Origin: Halorarius halobius | GTDB taxonomy: Archaea > Halobacteriota > Halobacteria > Halobacteriales > Haloarculaceae | DNA length: 64,000 nucleotides | Assembly (NCBI RefSeq): GCF_024298865.1 | Contig: NZ_CP101162.1 | Span: 224,220 to 288,219, forward strand | Reading direction: 5' to 3' | Part shown: in pieces, positions 7,713-16,320 of the stretch | How positions within the stretch are numbered: the first letter of the stretch is position 1 | How the letters are laid out: every line of letters begins with the position of its first letter | Notes under the pieces: model-generated | The model's database searches: none | Seen by the model: the letters and a program-made list of their open reading frames with translations, nothing else | What the model was told of the DNA's origin: nothing | Made by a program: the position numbers and the translations under genes

Positions 7713-9854
7713 ATGTCACTCGACGACATCGATCGACGAACGTTGCTTCGCCTGAGCGGTGTCGCAGCAATCGGTGCCCTTGCAGGGTGTAATACCCAAC
7801 AAGGAAACGAGAACACTCCGACACAAACAACGACCGCAACGTCCACCCCGACGACGACATCAACGTCTAGCGGGGGCGACGCGCCACCGGGAGCAGACCA
7901 GCTCGGTGGCCCGAACGATCTTCAGACTTCCGCGACGGTGGAAGCGACTGTCCTATCGTCTGACCAAGGTGCTGGTCAGTACGTGAACACTCCGGCTGTC
8001 GTCTGGATCGAGCAGGGTGCGACTGTCACGTGGGATATTGCGGAGGGAAGCCACTCAGTCACAGCGTATCACCCGGACTACGATCACACGCTTCGCATTC
8101 CAGAAAACGCAGCGCCGTTCGATTCGGGGATCCTCTCGTCAGGACAGACCTTCGAACACACGTTCGAAACGCAGGGTGTGTACAATTACTACTGCCGACC
8201 ACACGAGGGGCTCGGAATGGTCGGTCTCGTCATCGTCGGCGGACCACAGGGCGGACCCGGAACCACTGCCACGGATAACGTCGGACAGAGCACAGCTGCC
8301 CAGAAGCTCGCACGGTTGCTCGATGTCGCAGGTATCTCCGCCAGTGATGGCGAAGGAACCAACGCGTACGCCTGGCAGGACGCTACCTGGGACTCTTACT
8401 GGTACTCGTTATACAATATGAGCACCAATATCGCCATGAGCGGCAACGGCGTCCTGTTCCCCCACAACGAGGAACAACAGCAGGCCTTCAACCAGCGGGT
8501 CCCCGCGATGCTCGAGCACGCGGACGTGGACAAACCTCCGATCAAGAATCCGAACCTGAACATGGCCGCGTTCACGAAGGGCGACCCGCACTTTACCCAA
8601 CAGCCCGTCTTCGATGCAGGCGATGGGCGGCCTGACGCGTCGACCCTGAAGTGGGACATGTCGAAATCCTCGAAGGTCGTCAGTCCGTCCTCAGTCGCGT
8701 GGACGCACCTCAAAGGGGTCACCTGGGCGAAGAACTTCCAGTCGCACTTCGAGACGCTCCCGCCAGAGATCGCTGCAAAGTTCCGCGCGCAGATGCTCAC
8801 CACGCTCGCCCAGATCGGAACGAATGCGACGCTCATCGGTGGCGGTCCGGACGGAAACGGCGCACTCACGAAGGGCGACTCGTTGGAACTCGTCTCCGGG
8901 TTCCGACCGGCCGACGGGACGGTCGTCGACGAGACAGCCCGTCCCAACCACCATTCGGCGATGCTGTGGTTCCTCTCCGATCTCACGAGCCTCGCCCAGA
9001 ACGGCTGGTTCGGTTACGCCAATCCGGAACCGCTCATCCCCAAGGGGAAAATTCAGCAACTGACCGACGGGCTAGCCAAGACGACGATGAACCTGTTCAG
9101 CCCCGCGAACGTCGTCGAGATGGGATCCACGAGGGACCTTGGACAGATGCTCGGCACTATCGGCTGGTACGGCACTCATTCAGGGAGCGACGACCTGCAG
9201 TCGTCGGCTGCAAGCTACGCTGATAACCTCGCAGCCGAAGTGGAGGCACACCTCTCCGACAACGGGCAGGTCGCTGACGGTGCCGAGAACCAGGCCGCGA
9301 CGCAGGGGGCAATCGGACAGGGTCTCCTGTGGGCGTCTCAGATCGACGGCGTCGACCACCAGAGCCTCGCAGCTGACGTTCTCGGCTACCTTCTGGACGA
9401 TCTCTGGGACGACCAAGCCGGAACCTTCGCGTCCGGAACAGATGACGCGACCTACCGCATCACCTCGCGAGACGCGGGTGACGTCACCGGAGGCATCAAC
9501 GCGGCCGACGCCGTCCTCGGTGAGGACATTCAGGACGTGTACGCCCAGTACTTCAATCAGACGTTCAACAGGGGACGTCTCCAGCGAGCCGAACGACCGA
9601 ACAGCCGCGACGAAGCTGCCGAGTTCACGCTCCCGCTCCCGCCCGCTGCTGGCGGAGAGTACGGTCAGGCAGCCGTGTACAACGACGTCGTCGAGTACGA
9701 CACCAGTGCTGACGAGTGGACGGTCGCCGACGACATGTTCACGACGTCCTGGGCGCTCTACACGGCGAATCAGGATATCTGGATTGGAAGTTGGGCCGGA
9801 GACTTCTTCGGCGGTCGCGGAGTCCCTGGCCAGAGCGACCAACCGCCACAATAG
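7713..9854 (+). CDS. Tat lipoprotein with N-terminal cupredoxin (halocyanin-like) domain and large C-terminal helical domain
   Basis: The protein has 713 residues. It begins with a twin-arginine signal (DRRTLLRLSGVAAIG) and lipobox LAGC near residue 26, then a Thr/Ser-rich linker. A type I copper domain follows at about 70-175, with His in EGSHSV and the Cys, His and Met in YYCRPHEGLGMVG. The remaining 530 residues are not a family I can name. They show helix pairs and a DLWDDQAGTFAS block like those in (alpha/alpha)6 toroids. It is probably anchored outside the membrane and may carry electrons to or from an unknown reaction. A peroxiredoxin gene follows 12 bases later, suggesting an operon. 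Confidence 0.8.
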   Translation: MSLDDIDRRTLLRLSGVAAIGALAGCNTQQGNENTPTQTTTATSTPTTTSTSSGGDAPPGADQLGGPNDLQTSATVEATVLSSDQGAGQYVNTPAVVWIEQGATVTWDIAEGSHSVTAYHPDYDHTLRIPENAAPFDSGILSSGQTFEHTFETQGVYNYYCRPHEGLGMVGLVIVGGPQGGPGTTATDNVGQSTAAQKLARLLDVAGISASDGEGTNAYAWQDATWDSYWYSLYNMSTNIAMSGNGVLFPHNEEQQQAFNQRVPAMLEHADVDKPPIKNPNLNMAAFTKGDPHFTQQPVFDAGDGRPDASTLKWDMSKSSKVVSPSSVAWTHLKGVTWAKNFQSHFETLPPEIAAKFRAQMLTTLAQIGTNATLIGGGPDGNGALTKGDSLELVSGFRPADGTVVDETARPNHHSAMLWFLSDLTSLAQNGWFGYANPEPLIPKGKIQQLTDGLAKTTMNLFSPANVVEMGSTRDLGQMLGTIGWYGTHSGSDDLQSSAASYADNLAAEVEAHLSDNGQVADGAENQAATQGAIGQGLLWASQIDGVDHQSLAADVLGYLLDDLWDDQAGTFASGTDDATYRITSRDAGDVTGGINAADAVLGEDIQDVYAQYFNQTFNRGRLQRAERPNSRDEAAEFTLPLPPAAGGEYGQAAVYNDVVEYDTSADEWTVADDMFTTSWALYTANQDIWIGSWAGDFFGGRGVPGQSDQPPQ

Positions 9855-9866
9855 GAGATACCATAG

Positions 9867-10373
9867 ATGCTACACGAAGGTACGACAGCGCCCGACTTCA
9901 CGTTGCCCGGAACGAGCCCGACCCAGGACGAGACGCAGGTCTCGGAGTTCACCCTCGAGAGCGCCCTCCAACGGGGACCAGTTATCGTCAATTTCTATCT
10001 ATTCGATTTCCATCCCGAGTGTACCGAGAATATGTGCGAGCTCCACGATCTCGCCTGGTTCGACCTCGATGAATCTATCTCGGTGTTCGGTATCTCCACG
10101 GATCGCTCGTTCAGTCATCGAGCGTTCGCCGAGGATGAGCAACTCGCGTTCGCTCTCCTCTCGGATAGTGACGGGAGCATCGCCGACGCATACGACGTGT
10201 TCTACGAGGAATTCAACGGCCACAAACAGATCGCAAAGCGGTCGGTCTTCCTCATCGACACGGACAGAACGATTCGGTATGCCTGGTGCACGGAGGATCC
10301 GACCGTCCAACCGGACTGGTCCGCGGTCAAGGAAGCCCTCGATCAGCTGAAAACCGTCGAAGGGACGGCCTGA
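9867..10373 (+). CDS. Peroxiredoxin (AhpC/TSA family), second copy
   Basis: This 168-residue protein starts MLHEGTTAPDFTLPG. It has the peroxidatic Cys52 in HPECTENMC with Cys57 after it, then LLSDSDGSIADAYDV and a SVFLIDTDRTIRYAW strand. It is a paralog of 2072-2587, sharing the FDFHPxCTxxxC block. It follows the cupredoxin lipoprotein gene by 12 bases, so the two are likely co-transcribed. It lacks a signal peptide and should act in the cytoplasm. Confidence 0.9.
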   Translation: MLHEGTTAPDFTLPGTSPTQDETQVSEFTLESALQRGPVIVNFYLFDFHPECTENMCELHDLAWFDLDESISVFGISTDRSFSHRAFAEDEQLAFALLSDSDGSIADAYDVFYEEFNGHKQIAKRSVFLIDTDRTIRYAWCTEDPTVQPDWSAVKEALDQLKTVEGTA

Positions 10374-10487
10374 CGTGACATCACCTCACCGTCTAGTAAC
10401 GTGGTTTCGATGAGGTTGGCTCAGATTTAGGTACGTCCGGTTCCAATGAGTTACCAGAAGTAATCCAATAACGGTGAGAAACTAACT

Positions 10488-10811
10488 ATGTCCGTTGAAA
10501 CCAGCTCCGCACCCGCGTCCGAATTCGAGTTCACGCTGAAAGAGCAGTGGGCAATCCACCAGGCATTCCTCGATTACATCGAGGTGGCCACGAGAGGCGA
10601 CACCGACCTGCCACAGCCGACCATCGAGATCACGATCCTGGAGAAAATCGAGGATGGTGACTTCTCGTTCACCGCGTTCGAATTGGACCGACTCCGGTAC
10701 GAGTGCGACCACCACGCGACGTCCGAGTACGCTCCGGAGAGAGACCGAGAGCCGGCACGCTCCGTCGTCGAAAAGATCGATAGCCGATGTCAGGCGAGTG
10801 TCGGTCGCTGA
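10488..10811 (+). CDS. Small acidic haloarchaeal protein of unknown function
   Basis: A 107-residue acidic protein with no signal or membrane segment. It contains a FTLKEQWAIHQAFLDYIEVA helix, an ITILEKIEDGDFSFTAFELDRLRYEC segment and two His plus a Cys near CDHHA. I recognise the style of a small family common in haloarchaea but no function. It converges with the DUF547 gene, which ends seven bases downstream. Confidence 0.7.
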   Translation: MSVETSSAPASEFEFTLKEQWAIHQAFLDYIEVATRGDTDLPQPTIEITILEKIEDGDFSFTAFELDRLRYECDHHATSEYAPERDREPARSVVEKIDSRCQASVGR

Positions 10812-10817
10812 CCGGCC

Positions 10818-11531
10818 CTAGTCGATCTGCTCGCGATACATCCCTTTGTGAAGCGTCCAGTCGTACTGTTCGTATCGGACGCGGGGACGGGCTTCGGCCT
10901 CAATGACATCGTACCGTTCGAGAAACTCGTAGATGCCGGATCGGCCGCCGAAGTCCCCGCGGTAGTAGAGGAACAGGCGGGTTACCCAAAGTTCGTCGTC
11001 CTCGCTATGATACGTCGACGACTGTTGGAGGAACGACCGGGTACTCGTCTCCAGTTCGCTGTCGATGTCGCTCGCCGTGTACGCGACGATTGGCGGACAG
11101 CTCTCCGCGCCACAGTTCAGTGCAAAATGAATTCGAGGATCGACCTCGGGGAGGCGGTGACTACGCTCGAAGTCGCTCGGAAACGGACGGGGGATGTATC
11201 CGAGCCCGTATTTCCACTTCGACGACCGGAGAATCCCATGTTCGATATCATCGAGGCTGAGCACCGCCCCGGCGATATCGATACGGTCCTCGCCGAAGAA
11301 CCGTCGCTTGCTCTCGTAGAGAGATGGATCACGCTCGAGGTCGTACTGGACGAACGCGTTGTAGAGATTGAGCCAGAACGCCGTGGCAGCGTCCTCGTTC
11401 TCACCAAGCGCAGTGAGTCGAGATTCGGTCATCTCGGCGATCGTCGATCGGTAGGCGTCTGTCGCGTCACCGTGTTTGACGGCAGCGAGAAACTCGTGAG
11501 AGAGTTTTGCGAGGTCGTGGGGGTCACTCAT
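10818..11531 (-). CDS. DUF547 domain protein
   Basis: The 237-residue protein carries the DUF547 signature HFALNCGAESCPPI near residue 135, preceded by FWLNLYNAFVQY and a DIAGAVLSLDDIEHGILR block. DUF547 has papain-like fold features (Cys in SCPPI, His in DIEHGIL), but its function in archaea is not established. No signal peptide is present. It lies 13 bases downstream of the flavoprotein gene at 11545-12972 and is probably in the same transcript. Confidence 0.87.
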   Translation of the reverse strand: MSDPHDLAKLSHEFLAAVKHGDATDAYRSTIAEMTESRLTALGENEDAATAFWLNLYNAFVQYDLERDPSLYESKRRFFGEDRIDIAGAVLSLDDIEHGILRSSKWKYGLGYIPRPFPSDFERSHRLPEVDPRIHFALNCGAESCPPIVAYTASDIDSELETSTRSFLQQSSTYHSEDDELWVTRLFLYYRGDFGGRSGIYEFLERYDVIEAEARPRVRYEQYDWTLHKGMYREQID

Positions 11532-11544
11532 CGCTCGAACCCAC

Positions 11545-12972
11545 TCACGTGTCGGCGAGCGTGCCGTTCAACACCTTCGCCGCGACGAGCACGGGATCCC
11601 AGACCGGACTGAACGGTGGTGCGTAGGCGAGGTCGAGCCGCTCCAATTCGGAGACGGTCATATCCTGATCGAGCGCCGTTGCGAGTGTGTCGATACGGAT
11701 GGCAGCCCGATCCTCGCCGACGATACTGCCACCGAGAAGCCGGCCAGTGTCCCAATCGGCAGTCAACGTGACCGTCGTCTCCGCGGCTCCCGGGTAATAG
11801 CCCGAGCGAGACGACGCGGTGATCGTCTCCGACACAGGATCGAATCCAGCCGCTCTCGCTCGGTCGTGATCGAGGAGGCCAGTTCGGCCACACTCCATGT
11901 CGAACGCTTTCACGACTGCCGTTCCGGCGATATCGCCTACCAGAGTCGGGGTTCCAGCGATCGTCTGTCCGATCGCGCGGCCTGCGCGGTTGGCGGTCAG
12001 CCCGAGTGGCACCCAGTCGGAAGCCCCGGTCACGGTATGGCACATCTCTGCACAGTCACCGGCGGCGTAGACATCCTCGACGTTCGTTCGGCCGTAGTCG
12101 TCGGTCGCAATGGCTCCAGACTCACCGAGTTCGATCGCCGTCTCACCGACGAGCTCCGTGTTCGGCTGGATGCCGATGCCGACCAGTACGAGATCGGCGT
12201 CGACCTGCTTGTCGTCGGTCGCGACTCCTGCGACGTGTCCGTCACCGACGAGTTCGTCGACTTCGGTGGCGAGATGGAGCGTAACGTCGTGCTCGCGGAG
12301 CGTTTCCGCGACTTGGTCCCCAGCAGCGTCACCGAACGGCGATAATAACCGGTCGGGGCGCTGGAAGAGATGGACGTCGAGGTCGTGAGCGCAGAATGCC
12401 TCTGCCATCTCCACGCCGACGTAGCCACCGCCGACGATAGCGGCAGACTCCGGCGGATCCATGGCGGCATACGTTTCGACGCGCTCCCTGTCGACGTATT
12501 CACCGTCGATGTGTGCTGCCTCGGTGTCCGCCGGAGGCGTGAGATACGCGCGGAGTGCTCCGGCGGCGTCCATGCTGTGCATCGTGAACACACCGTCGAG
12601 GTACACTCCGTCAAGCGGCGCAGACACGGCGTGCGCTCCCGTGGCAATGAGGAGGTCGCCGTACGGCTGTTCGAATCGACCAGCTTCGCTCTCAACGGTA
12701 ACTGTTCTGGCGGCCGGGTCGACTGCCACGACCTCGTGGCGGCGGCGTAGATCGATCTCTCGTTCGGCAATCTCGTCGGGCGAGAGCGAGAGCAAGTCAG
12801 TGAGAGAATCGACCTCGCCTTTCACGTAGTACGGCATCCCACAGTGAGCATAGGAGACCCAACTGCCCTTCTCGAAGACGATTACTTCCCGATCCGGATT
12901 CTCGCGCTTCAGTTTGCTCGCCGCACTCAGGCCGGCGGCGTCGCCACCAACGATGACGAATGGCTCGGTCAT
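11545..12972 (-). CDS. CoA-disulfide reductase / NADH oxidase-like flavoprotein
   Basis: Translation from the ATG at 12972 gives 475 residues. The protein has an N-terminal FAD motif (VIVGGDAAGLSAASKL), the single redox Cys44 in SYAHCGMPYYV, a second nucleotide motif AAIVGGGYVGVEMAEAF, DDYGRTNVEDVYAAGDCAE and a dimerization domain after about residue 340. This is the group of single-cysteine enzymes including CoA-disulfide reductase, NADH oxidase and persulfide reductase. Electrons come from NAD(P)H; the disulfide or persulfide substrate cannot be told from sequence. Confidence 0.88.
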   Translation of the reverse strand: MTEPFVIVGGDAAGLSAASKLKRENPDREVIVFEKGSWVSYAHCGMPYYVKGEVDSLTDLLSLSPDEIAEREIDLRRRHEVVAVDPAARTVTVESEAGRFEQPYGDLLIATGAHAVSAPLDGVYLDGVFTMHSMDAAGALRAYLTPPADTEAAHIDGEYVDRERVETYAAMDPPESAAIVGGGYVGVEMAEAFCAHDLDVHLFQRPDRLLSPFGDAAGDQVAETLREHDVTLHLATEVDELVGDGHVAGVATDDKQVDADLVLVGIGIQPNTELVGETAIELGESGAIATDDYGRTNVEDVYAAGDCAEMCHTVTGASDWVPLGLTANRAGRAIGQTIAGTPTLVGDIAGTAVVKAFDMECGRTGLLDHDRARAAGFDPVSETITASSRSGYYPGAAETTVTLTADWDTGRLLGGSIVGEDRAAIRIDTLATALDQDMTVSELERLDLAYAPPFSPVWDPVLVAAKVLNGTLADT

Positions 12973-13197
12973 ATGGACGTCGTGACGTCGAACACAGGTA
13001 ACTATACGAGTGAGGTCGAAGTAACCACGTTTACCCTGATGACTATTGTCGAGCCGTGTTGAGTGGTGTGGGGACGAATTGGATTTCCTTGTATCCGAAG
13101 ACATCGTCGTACCCGCACTCCGAAATCAGGATTGGGACGAACGATCCGCCACGAATGCTTCGTCGCCAGTCATCTCGTCCGTCGTTCCCTCGTCAAC

Positions 13198-13341
13198 CTA
13201 CGCGAAGTTCTCGACGCACAGGTCGTAGGAAATGCTAAGGGGATTTTCAGTGACCTCATCGAGCTGGTAGAAGGTCGATACGTCGTGGATCGACGCATCG
13301 ATGAAATCTATCGAATCGGAAGCGTAGGCGCCTGTTTGTAG
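13198..13341 (-). pseudogene. Possible 3' remnant of a degraded gene
   Basis: Between the flavoprotein start and 13341 the reverse strand reads 47 codons with coding-like composition (DSIDFIDASIHDVSTFYQLD, then VTENPLSISYDLCVENFA) ending at a TAG at 13198. No start codon or upstream domain is visible. In the same frame further in-frame stops follow. The forward strand of the same stretch also has an open frame. I cannot assign a family, so this is a weak call. Confidence 0.25.
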
Positions 13342-13698
13342 TGATTCACAGAAGTTTGCAGAGTTTCTAAGGTCACAGATGCAGATGTGTTGAAATCGAG
13401 GTGACTGATGTAGAGTGTGAGGTCAGCAGCTCTGATTACGGCAGAGCAGCGTGTTACCGATGGGTGAGACATGAGTGGCCAATATTTTGCCGCTATCTAT
13501 GCTACTCTCTCTCTGCCGTTTCATACGAATAACTGGCCCTAGATGACCTGTATCCGTTCTTTTCTGAGTTGTTAGTGTTCGGGGTTTGGCCGTATATTAC
13601 CGGCGGAGACAGGAAAAAGGGTACTGGAGTATAATCTGGAATGGTAGACCAAGTGTTCCACTCAGCAGTTGAGTGTTCTACAAACGCTTTGATTCAAT
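13342..13698. other. Intergenic region with promoter of the TauE/SafE gene
   Basis: No convincing gene in 357 bases. The right part holds a TATA-like box (AGTATAATC at 13628-13636) and a short inverted repeat at 13659-13675 just before the permease start. The rest shows no structure I can interpret. Confidence 0.4.
13659..13675. promoter_or_regulatory. Inverted repeat, candidate operator before the TauE/SafE gene
   Basis: CACTCA and TGAGTG form a perfect six-base inverted repeat with a five-base spacer. It ends 23 bases before the ATG at 13699 and lies about 25-45 bases after a TATA-like element, so it would overlap the transcription start. A bound regulator there could block initiation. No regulator is identified. 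Confidence 0.35.
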
Positions 13699-14622
13699 AT
13701 GAGTTCACCCCAATCCCAACTCGACGCGGCACAATTCCTTGAGAATTTGCGGGACTTACGATACCGTGAAGTGATGATGGTCGCGGCGACCCTCGCGGTA
13801 GTCACCGGGTCGATCGTGTTCTTCCCCGGCGTGGACAACATCACGAAAGGCGTGCAGTCGAACGTCTCCGTCGGTCTCCTCGGGTTGTTCGTCGTCGTCG
13901 CGATCGTTGCCGGTGCGGTCAAGGGAATGATCGGGTTCGGATATGCTCTTATCACGACGCCCATCTTCGCGTCGGTAATCGATCCGACGCTCGCGGTGGT
14001 CGTCCTCGCAATTCCACCGTGGATGATCAACATGTTCCAGATCGGCGAAACCGACACAGGATTTGGGTTCATTCGCGAGGAATGGGTGTTACTGGGCCTC
14101 GCCATCATCGGGTCGATCCTTGGCGTATTCTTCCTCGCACAGTTCCAGACAGGTCCTATCGTTCCGTTCCTCATCGGACTCATCATCTTCGGATACGTCG
14201 GCTTTCAGGTCGTGCAGAACTTCGTGACTATCGAGGAGGCGCATCATCCGATCGGCCTCAGCATCGCTGGATTTTTCGAAGGATTCCTGCTGGCCGCCGC
14301 CAATCTCGGTCCGCTGCTGCCGGCCTATTTCCACACCTTCGAGCGGGACATCGAGCGGTATATCGGTGGACTCTCGATGGTACTGGGGACGATTTTCACG
14401 GTTCGGATTCTCCAGATGGTGTTTTTCACAGATCTCATGACGACCTATCGCCTCTGGCTCGGGTCGATCATCGCAGTCGTTACGATTGTCGGGCTTCTGC
14501 TCGGGACGTACCTGCGACGACTGGAGATCGATGAGGAGAGATTCAACTGGTTCGTCATCGGACTTCTCTTTCTCATCTCGCTCAATATCTTTCGGAACAC
14601 GATCCCAGCGCTCTTCCTCTAA
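13699..14622 (+). CDS. TauE/SafE-family membrane transporter (sulfite/organosulfur exporter type)
   Basis: The protein has 307 residues. After a soluble N-terminus and one hydrophobic helix (residues 30-50), eight or so membrane helices follow. The characteristic GAVKGMIGFGYALITTP motif occurs near residue 80 and FFEGFLLAAANLGPLLPAY near residue 200 in the second half-repeat. Family members export sulfite, sulfoacetate or related anions; the substrate here is unknown. The convergent neighbour encodes a DsrE-family sulfur-handling protein, which supports a sulfur role. Confidence 0.87.
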   Translation: MSSPQSQLDAAQFLENLRDLRYREVMMVAATLAVVTGSIVFFPGVDNITKGVQSNVSVGLLGLFVVVAIVAGAVKGMIGFGYALITTPIFASVIDPTLAVVVLAIPPWMINMFQIGETDTGFGFIREEWVLLGLAIIGSILGVFFLAQFQTGPIVPFLIGLIIFGYVGFQVVQNFVTIEEAHHPIGLSIAGFFEGFLLAAANLGPLLPAYFHTFERDIERYIGGLSMVLGTIFTVRILQMVFFTDLMTTYRLWLGSIIAVVTIVGLLLGTYLRRLEIDEERFNWFVIGLLFLISLNIFRNTIPALFL

Positions 14623-14631
14623 TCGGTCTCT

Positions 14632-14970
14632 TCAGGGTTTCAGATACGCATATCCGTCAGCTTGTAACCGGGACAGTTCGCCCACACCCGACGACACGAG
14701 TTCAACGCCATCGATGAGATCTGCTTCAGTAACACTCGTTCCCTTGATCGTGTTCCTGCACTGTTTGAACTGAACGCCCCGTTGCTGTAACTCGGCAACC
14801 CGTTCGCGCTGCGGTGAGTCTTCGAGTAAGAGAGTGAGTCCGCCACTATTCGCGACGAGTGCGACCGCATCTAGATCGATAGTCTCGTCGTCAAGGAGAT
14901 TTGCAATATTCCCGACTACACGGTCATGCAGCTCCGGATCGTCGTTTGAATGGTGGAAAACCACGTTCAT
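14632..14970 (-). CDS. DsrE-family protein
   Basis: A 112-residue protein with the DsrE fold: MNVVFHHSNDDPELHDRVVGNI, VALVANSGGLTLLLED, a variable VQFKQCRNTIKG block with the candidate sulfur-carrying Cys near residue 72, and a final GVGELSRLQADGYAYLKP helix. DsrE-like proteins shuttle sulfane sulfur or act in redox sensing. The gene is convergent with the TauE/SafE permease, leaving nine bases between the stops. Confidence 0.85.
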   Translation of the reverse strand: MNVVFHHSNDDPELHDRVVGNIANLLDDETIDLDAVALVANSGGLTLLLEDSPQRERVAELQQRGVQFKQCRNTIKGTSVTEADLIDGVELVSSGVGELSRLQADGYAYLKP

Positions 14971-15120
14971 GAACTACGGTTTGAACACGTCACAGCAAAA
15001 GAATTCATTCGACGGCAAGCTCGGACGGCAGACACGGTCTGACAGGCAGATAACCGTCCAGTAACGGAATAACGAGTGGGTTCGCGAAGGTCTAACACTC
15101 GGTATCACGAAGAACGTGTG

Positions 15121-15462
15121 ATGGCGGATAGTTCCACCCAGCCGACCGATGAGTCGGCCTCATCAGCGGACCATATCGAGGGAGAAGACACATTCGACCG
15201 GTTGGTCGACAACGAAGCCCGCGTTCTCGTCGACTTCTACGCAGATTGGTGTGGTCCCTGTCAGCTGATGGCCCCGATCGTCGACGAACTCGCTGCCGAG
15301 ACCGAGGTGCCGGTCGCAAAAGTGGACGTCGAAGAACTACCACAGGTCGCTGCGCGGTACGGCGTCAGCTCGATTCCGGCATTCCTTGTATTCGAAGAGG
15401 GGGCGGTCGAAGAGCACCTCATTGGGATGCAAAATAAGGAGACACTCGCACAGACGATCTAG
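15121..15462 (+). CDS. trxA: Thioredoxin
   Basis: The ATG at 15121 gives 113 residues; a longer frame starting at 15076 would overlap promoter sequence. It has the canonical active site WCGPC (Cys44 and Cys47) within VDFYADWCGPCQLMAPIV, the cis-Pro in GVSSIPAFLVFEEG, and a final EHLIGMQNKETL helix. It reduces protein disulfides and could serve ArsC, the peroxiredoxins or the DsrE protein encoded nearby. The thioredoxin-reductase-like enzyme at 1023-2048 is a candidate reductant. Confidence 0.93.
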   Translation: MADSSTQPTDESASSADHIEGEDTFDRLVDNEARVLVDFYADWCGPCQLMAPIVDELAAETEVPVAKVDVEELPQVAARYGVSSIPAFLVFEEGAVEEHLIGMQNKETLAQTI

Positions 15463-15567
15463 TGACGCACGACTTCAGGACAGGTGGAATCACCGGCGTA
15501 CCTATCGCTGAAGAAGTCGCGAAACGAGAGGATGTGGAGATTGACGAACTAGAGCCACCACTTGGAT

Positions 15568-15690
15568 TTAGTCTCCCATGTCGTGTTCTTCGCTCGCGTG
15601 GGTCTGAAGGTCCTCTTCTGTATCGAAGGTCGCTCCGCACTTGCCACATTCGAACTCTTCGTCGTGATCGTGGTCGTGATCGTGTGCCAT
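15568..15690 (-). CDS. 40-residue C2H2 zinc-finger mini-protein
   Basis: The reverse strand from the ATG at 15690 encodes 40 residues: a His-Asp repeat (MAHDHDHDHDEE), then FECGKCGATFDTEEDLQTHA and a second His (EEH), ending at TAA. CxxC and HxxxxH with 12 residues between them make a complete C2H2 finger. Such single-finger proteins occur in haloarchaea. The HDHDHD head could bind metal. The function is not known, though DNA or protein binding is typical for the fold. Confidence 0.7.
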   Translation of the reverse strand: MAHDHDHDHDEEFECGKCGATFDTEEDLQTHASEEHDMGD

Positions 15691-15763
15691 ACAGTACCAT
15701 AGATGAGGGCCAACGTCTTGAAGATAATCTGTGTAGTTCGTTACCGGGTTACGTCTTGCTCAC

Positions 15764-16140
15764 CTAGAGCTCGATCCACTCCTGCGTCCCGAAGGGAATC
15801 TCATACTCGATATCCCGACGGTCGTAGACTGCGCGTGAGATTCAGATATCAAGGCGATACAGCGACCCTGTGACAGCCGTGAGCGCCATTTCAAAAGTGC
15901 GGGGATGACGCCCGTTCTGGCTCCGTCGCGATGCCAAGCGTCTCACCGGTCGGCACATCGACTCTCGAGAGCACATCCGGTAACACGATCGACACCTTTT
16001 GTCGATTCATCTCCTCAATCAGCTGTCGGGCCGGGTCTCGCACGTCGCCGCTGAGTCAATAGCCGATGAGTGCGTCGACGAGTACGTCTGGGTCATCCAC
16101 TATTGCAAGTCCGCCCGTTCCAATACCAGTCGAAATCGCT
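15764..16140 (-). pseudogene. Decayed NAD(P)H-hydrate epimerase gene
   Basis: Read on the reverse strand, this stretch still matches the 3' half of the intact gene at 2664-3389. VLVDALIGY is followed by a stop where the intact gene has Gly, then DVRDPARQLIEEMN and VDVPTGETLGIATEPERA remain. After that a frameshift and further stops break the frame. The last codons again align at DNA level (the stretch ending at the TAG at 15764 matches the intact C-terminus). The 5' half is missing. It is a dead paralog and evidence of an older duplication. Confidence 0.75.
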
Positions 16141-16320
16141 CTTTGTTGAGAATACGGAACTATTACGCGGGAGGGTCAGTCAGTTGTAATGGACGTGTAT
16201 GCCCATGTGAGTGAGCTGGGAGTACAATTTGCAACCGGGACAGTGGAAGACTAGCTACTGGAGAGTTACCACTACGTTAGCGGAAATTGAAGACAGTTGC
16301 TACCGATTGTTGGATAGGAG

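Noticed and set aside
9139..10350. A 403-codon forward frame across the cupredoxin and peroxiredoxin genes
   Set aside because: It overlaps two supported genes and is made of Ser/Thr/Arg-rich sequence with no domain.
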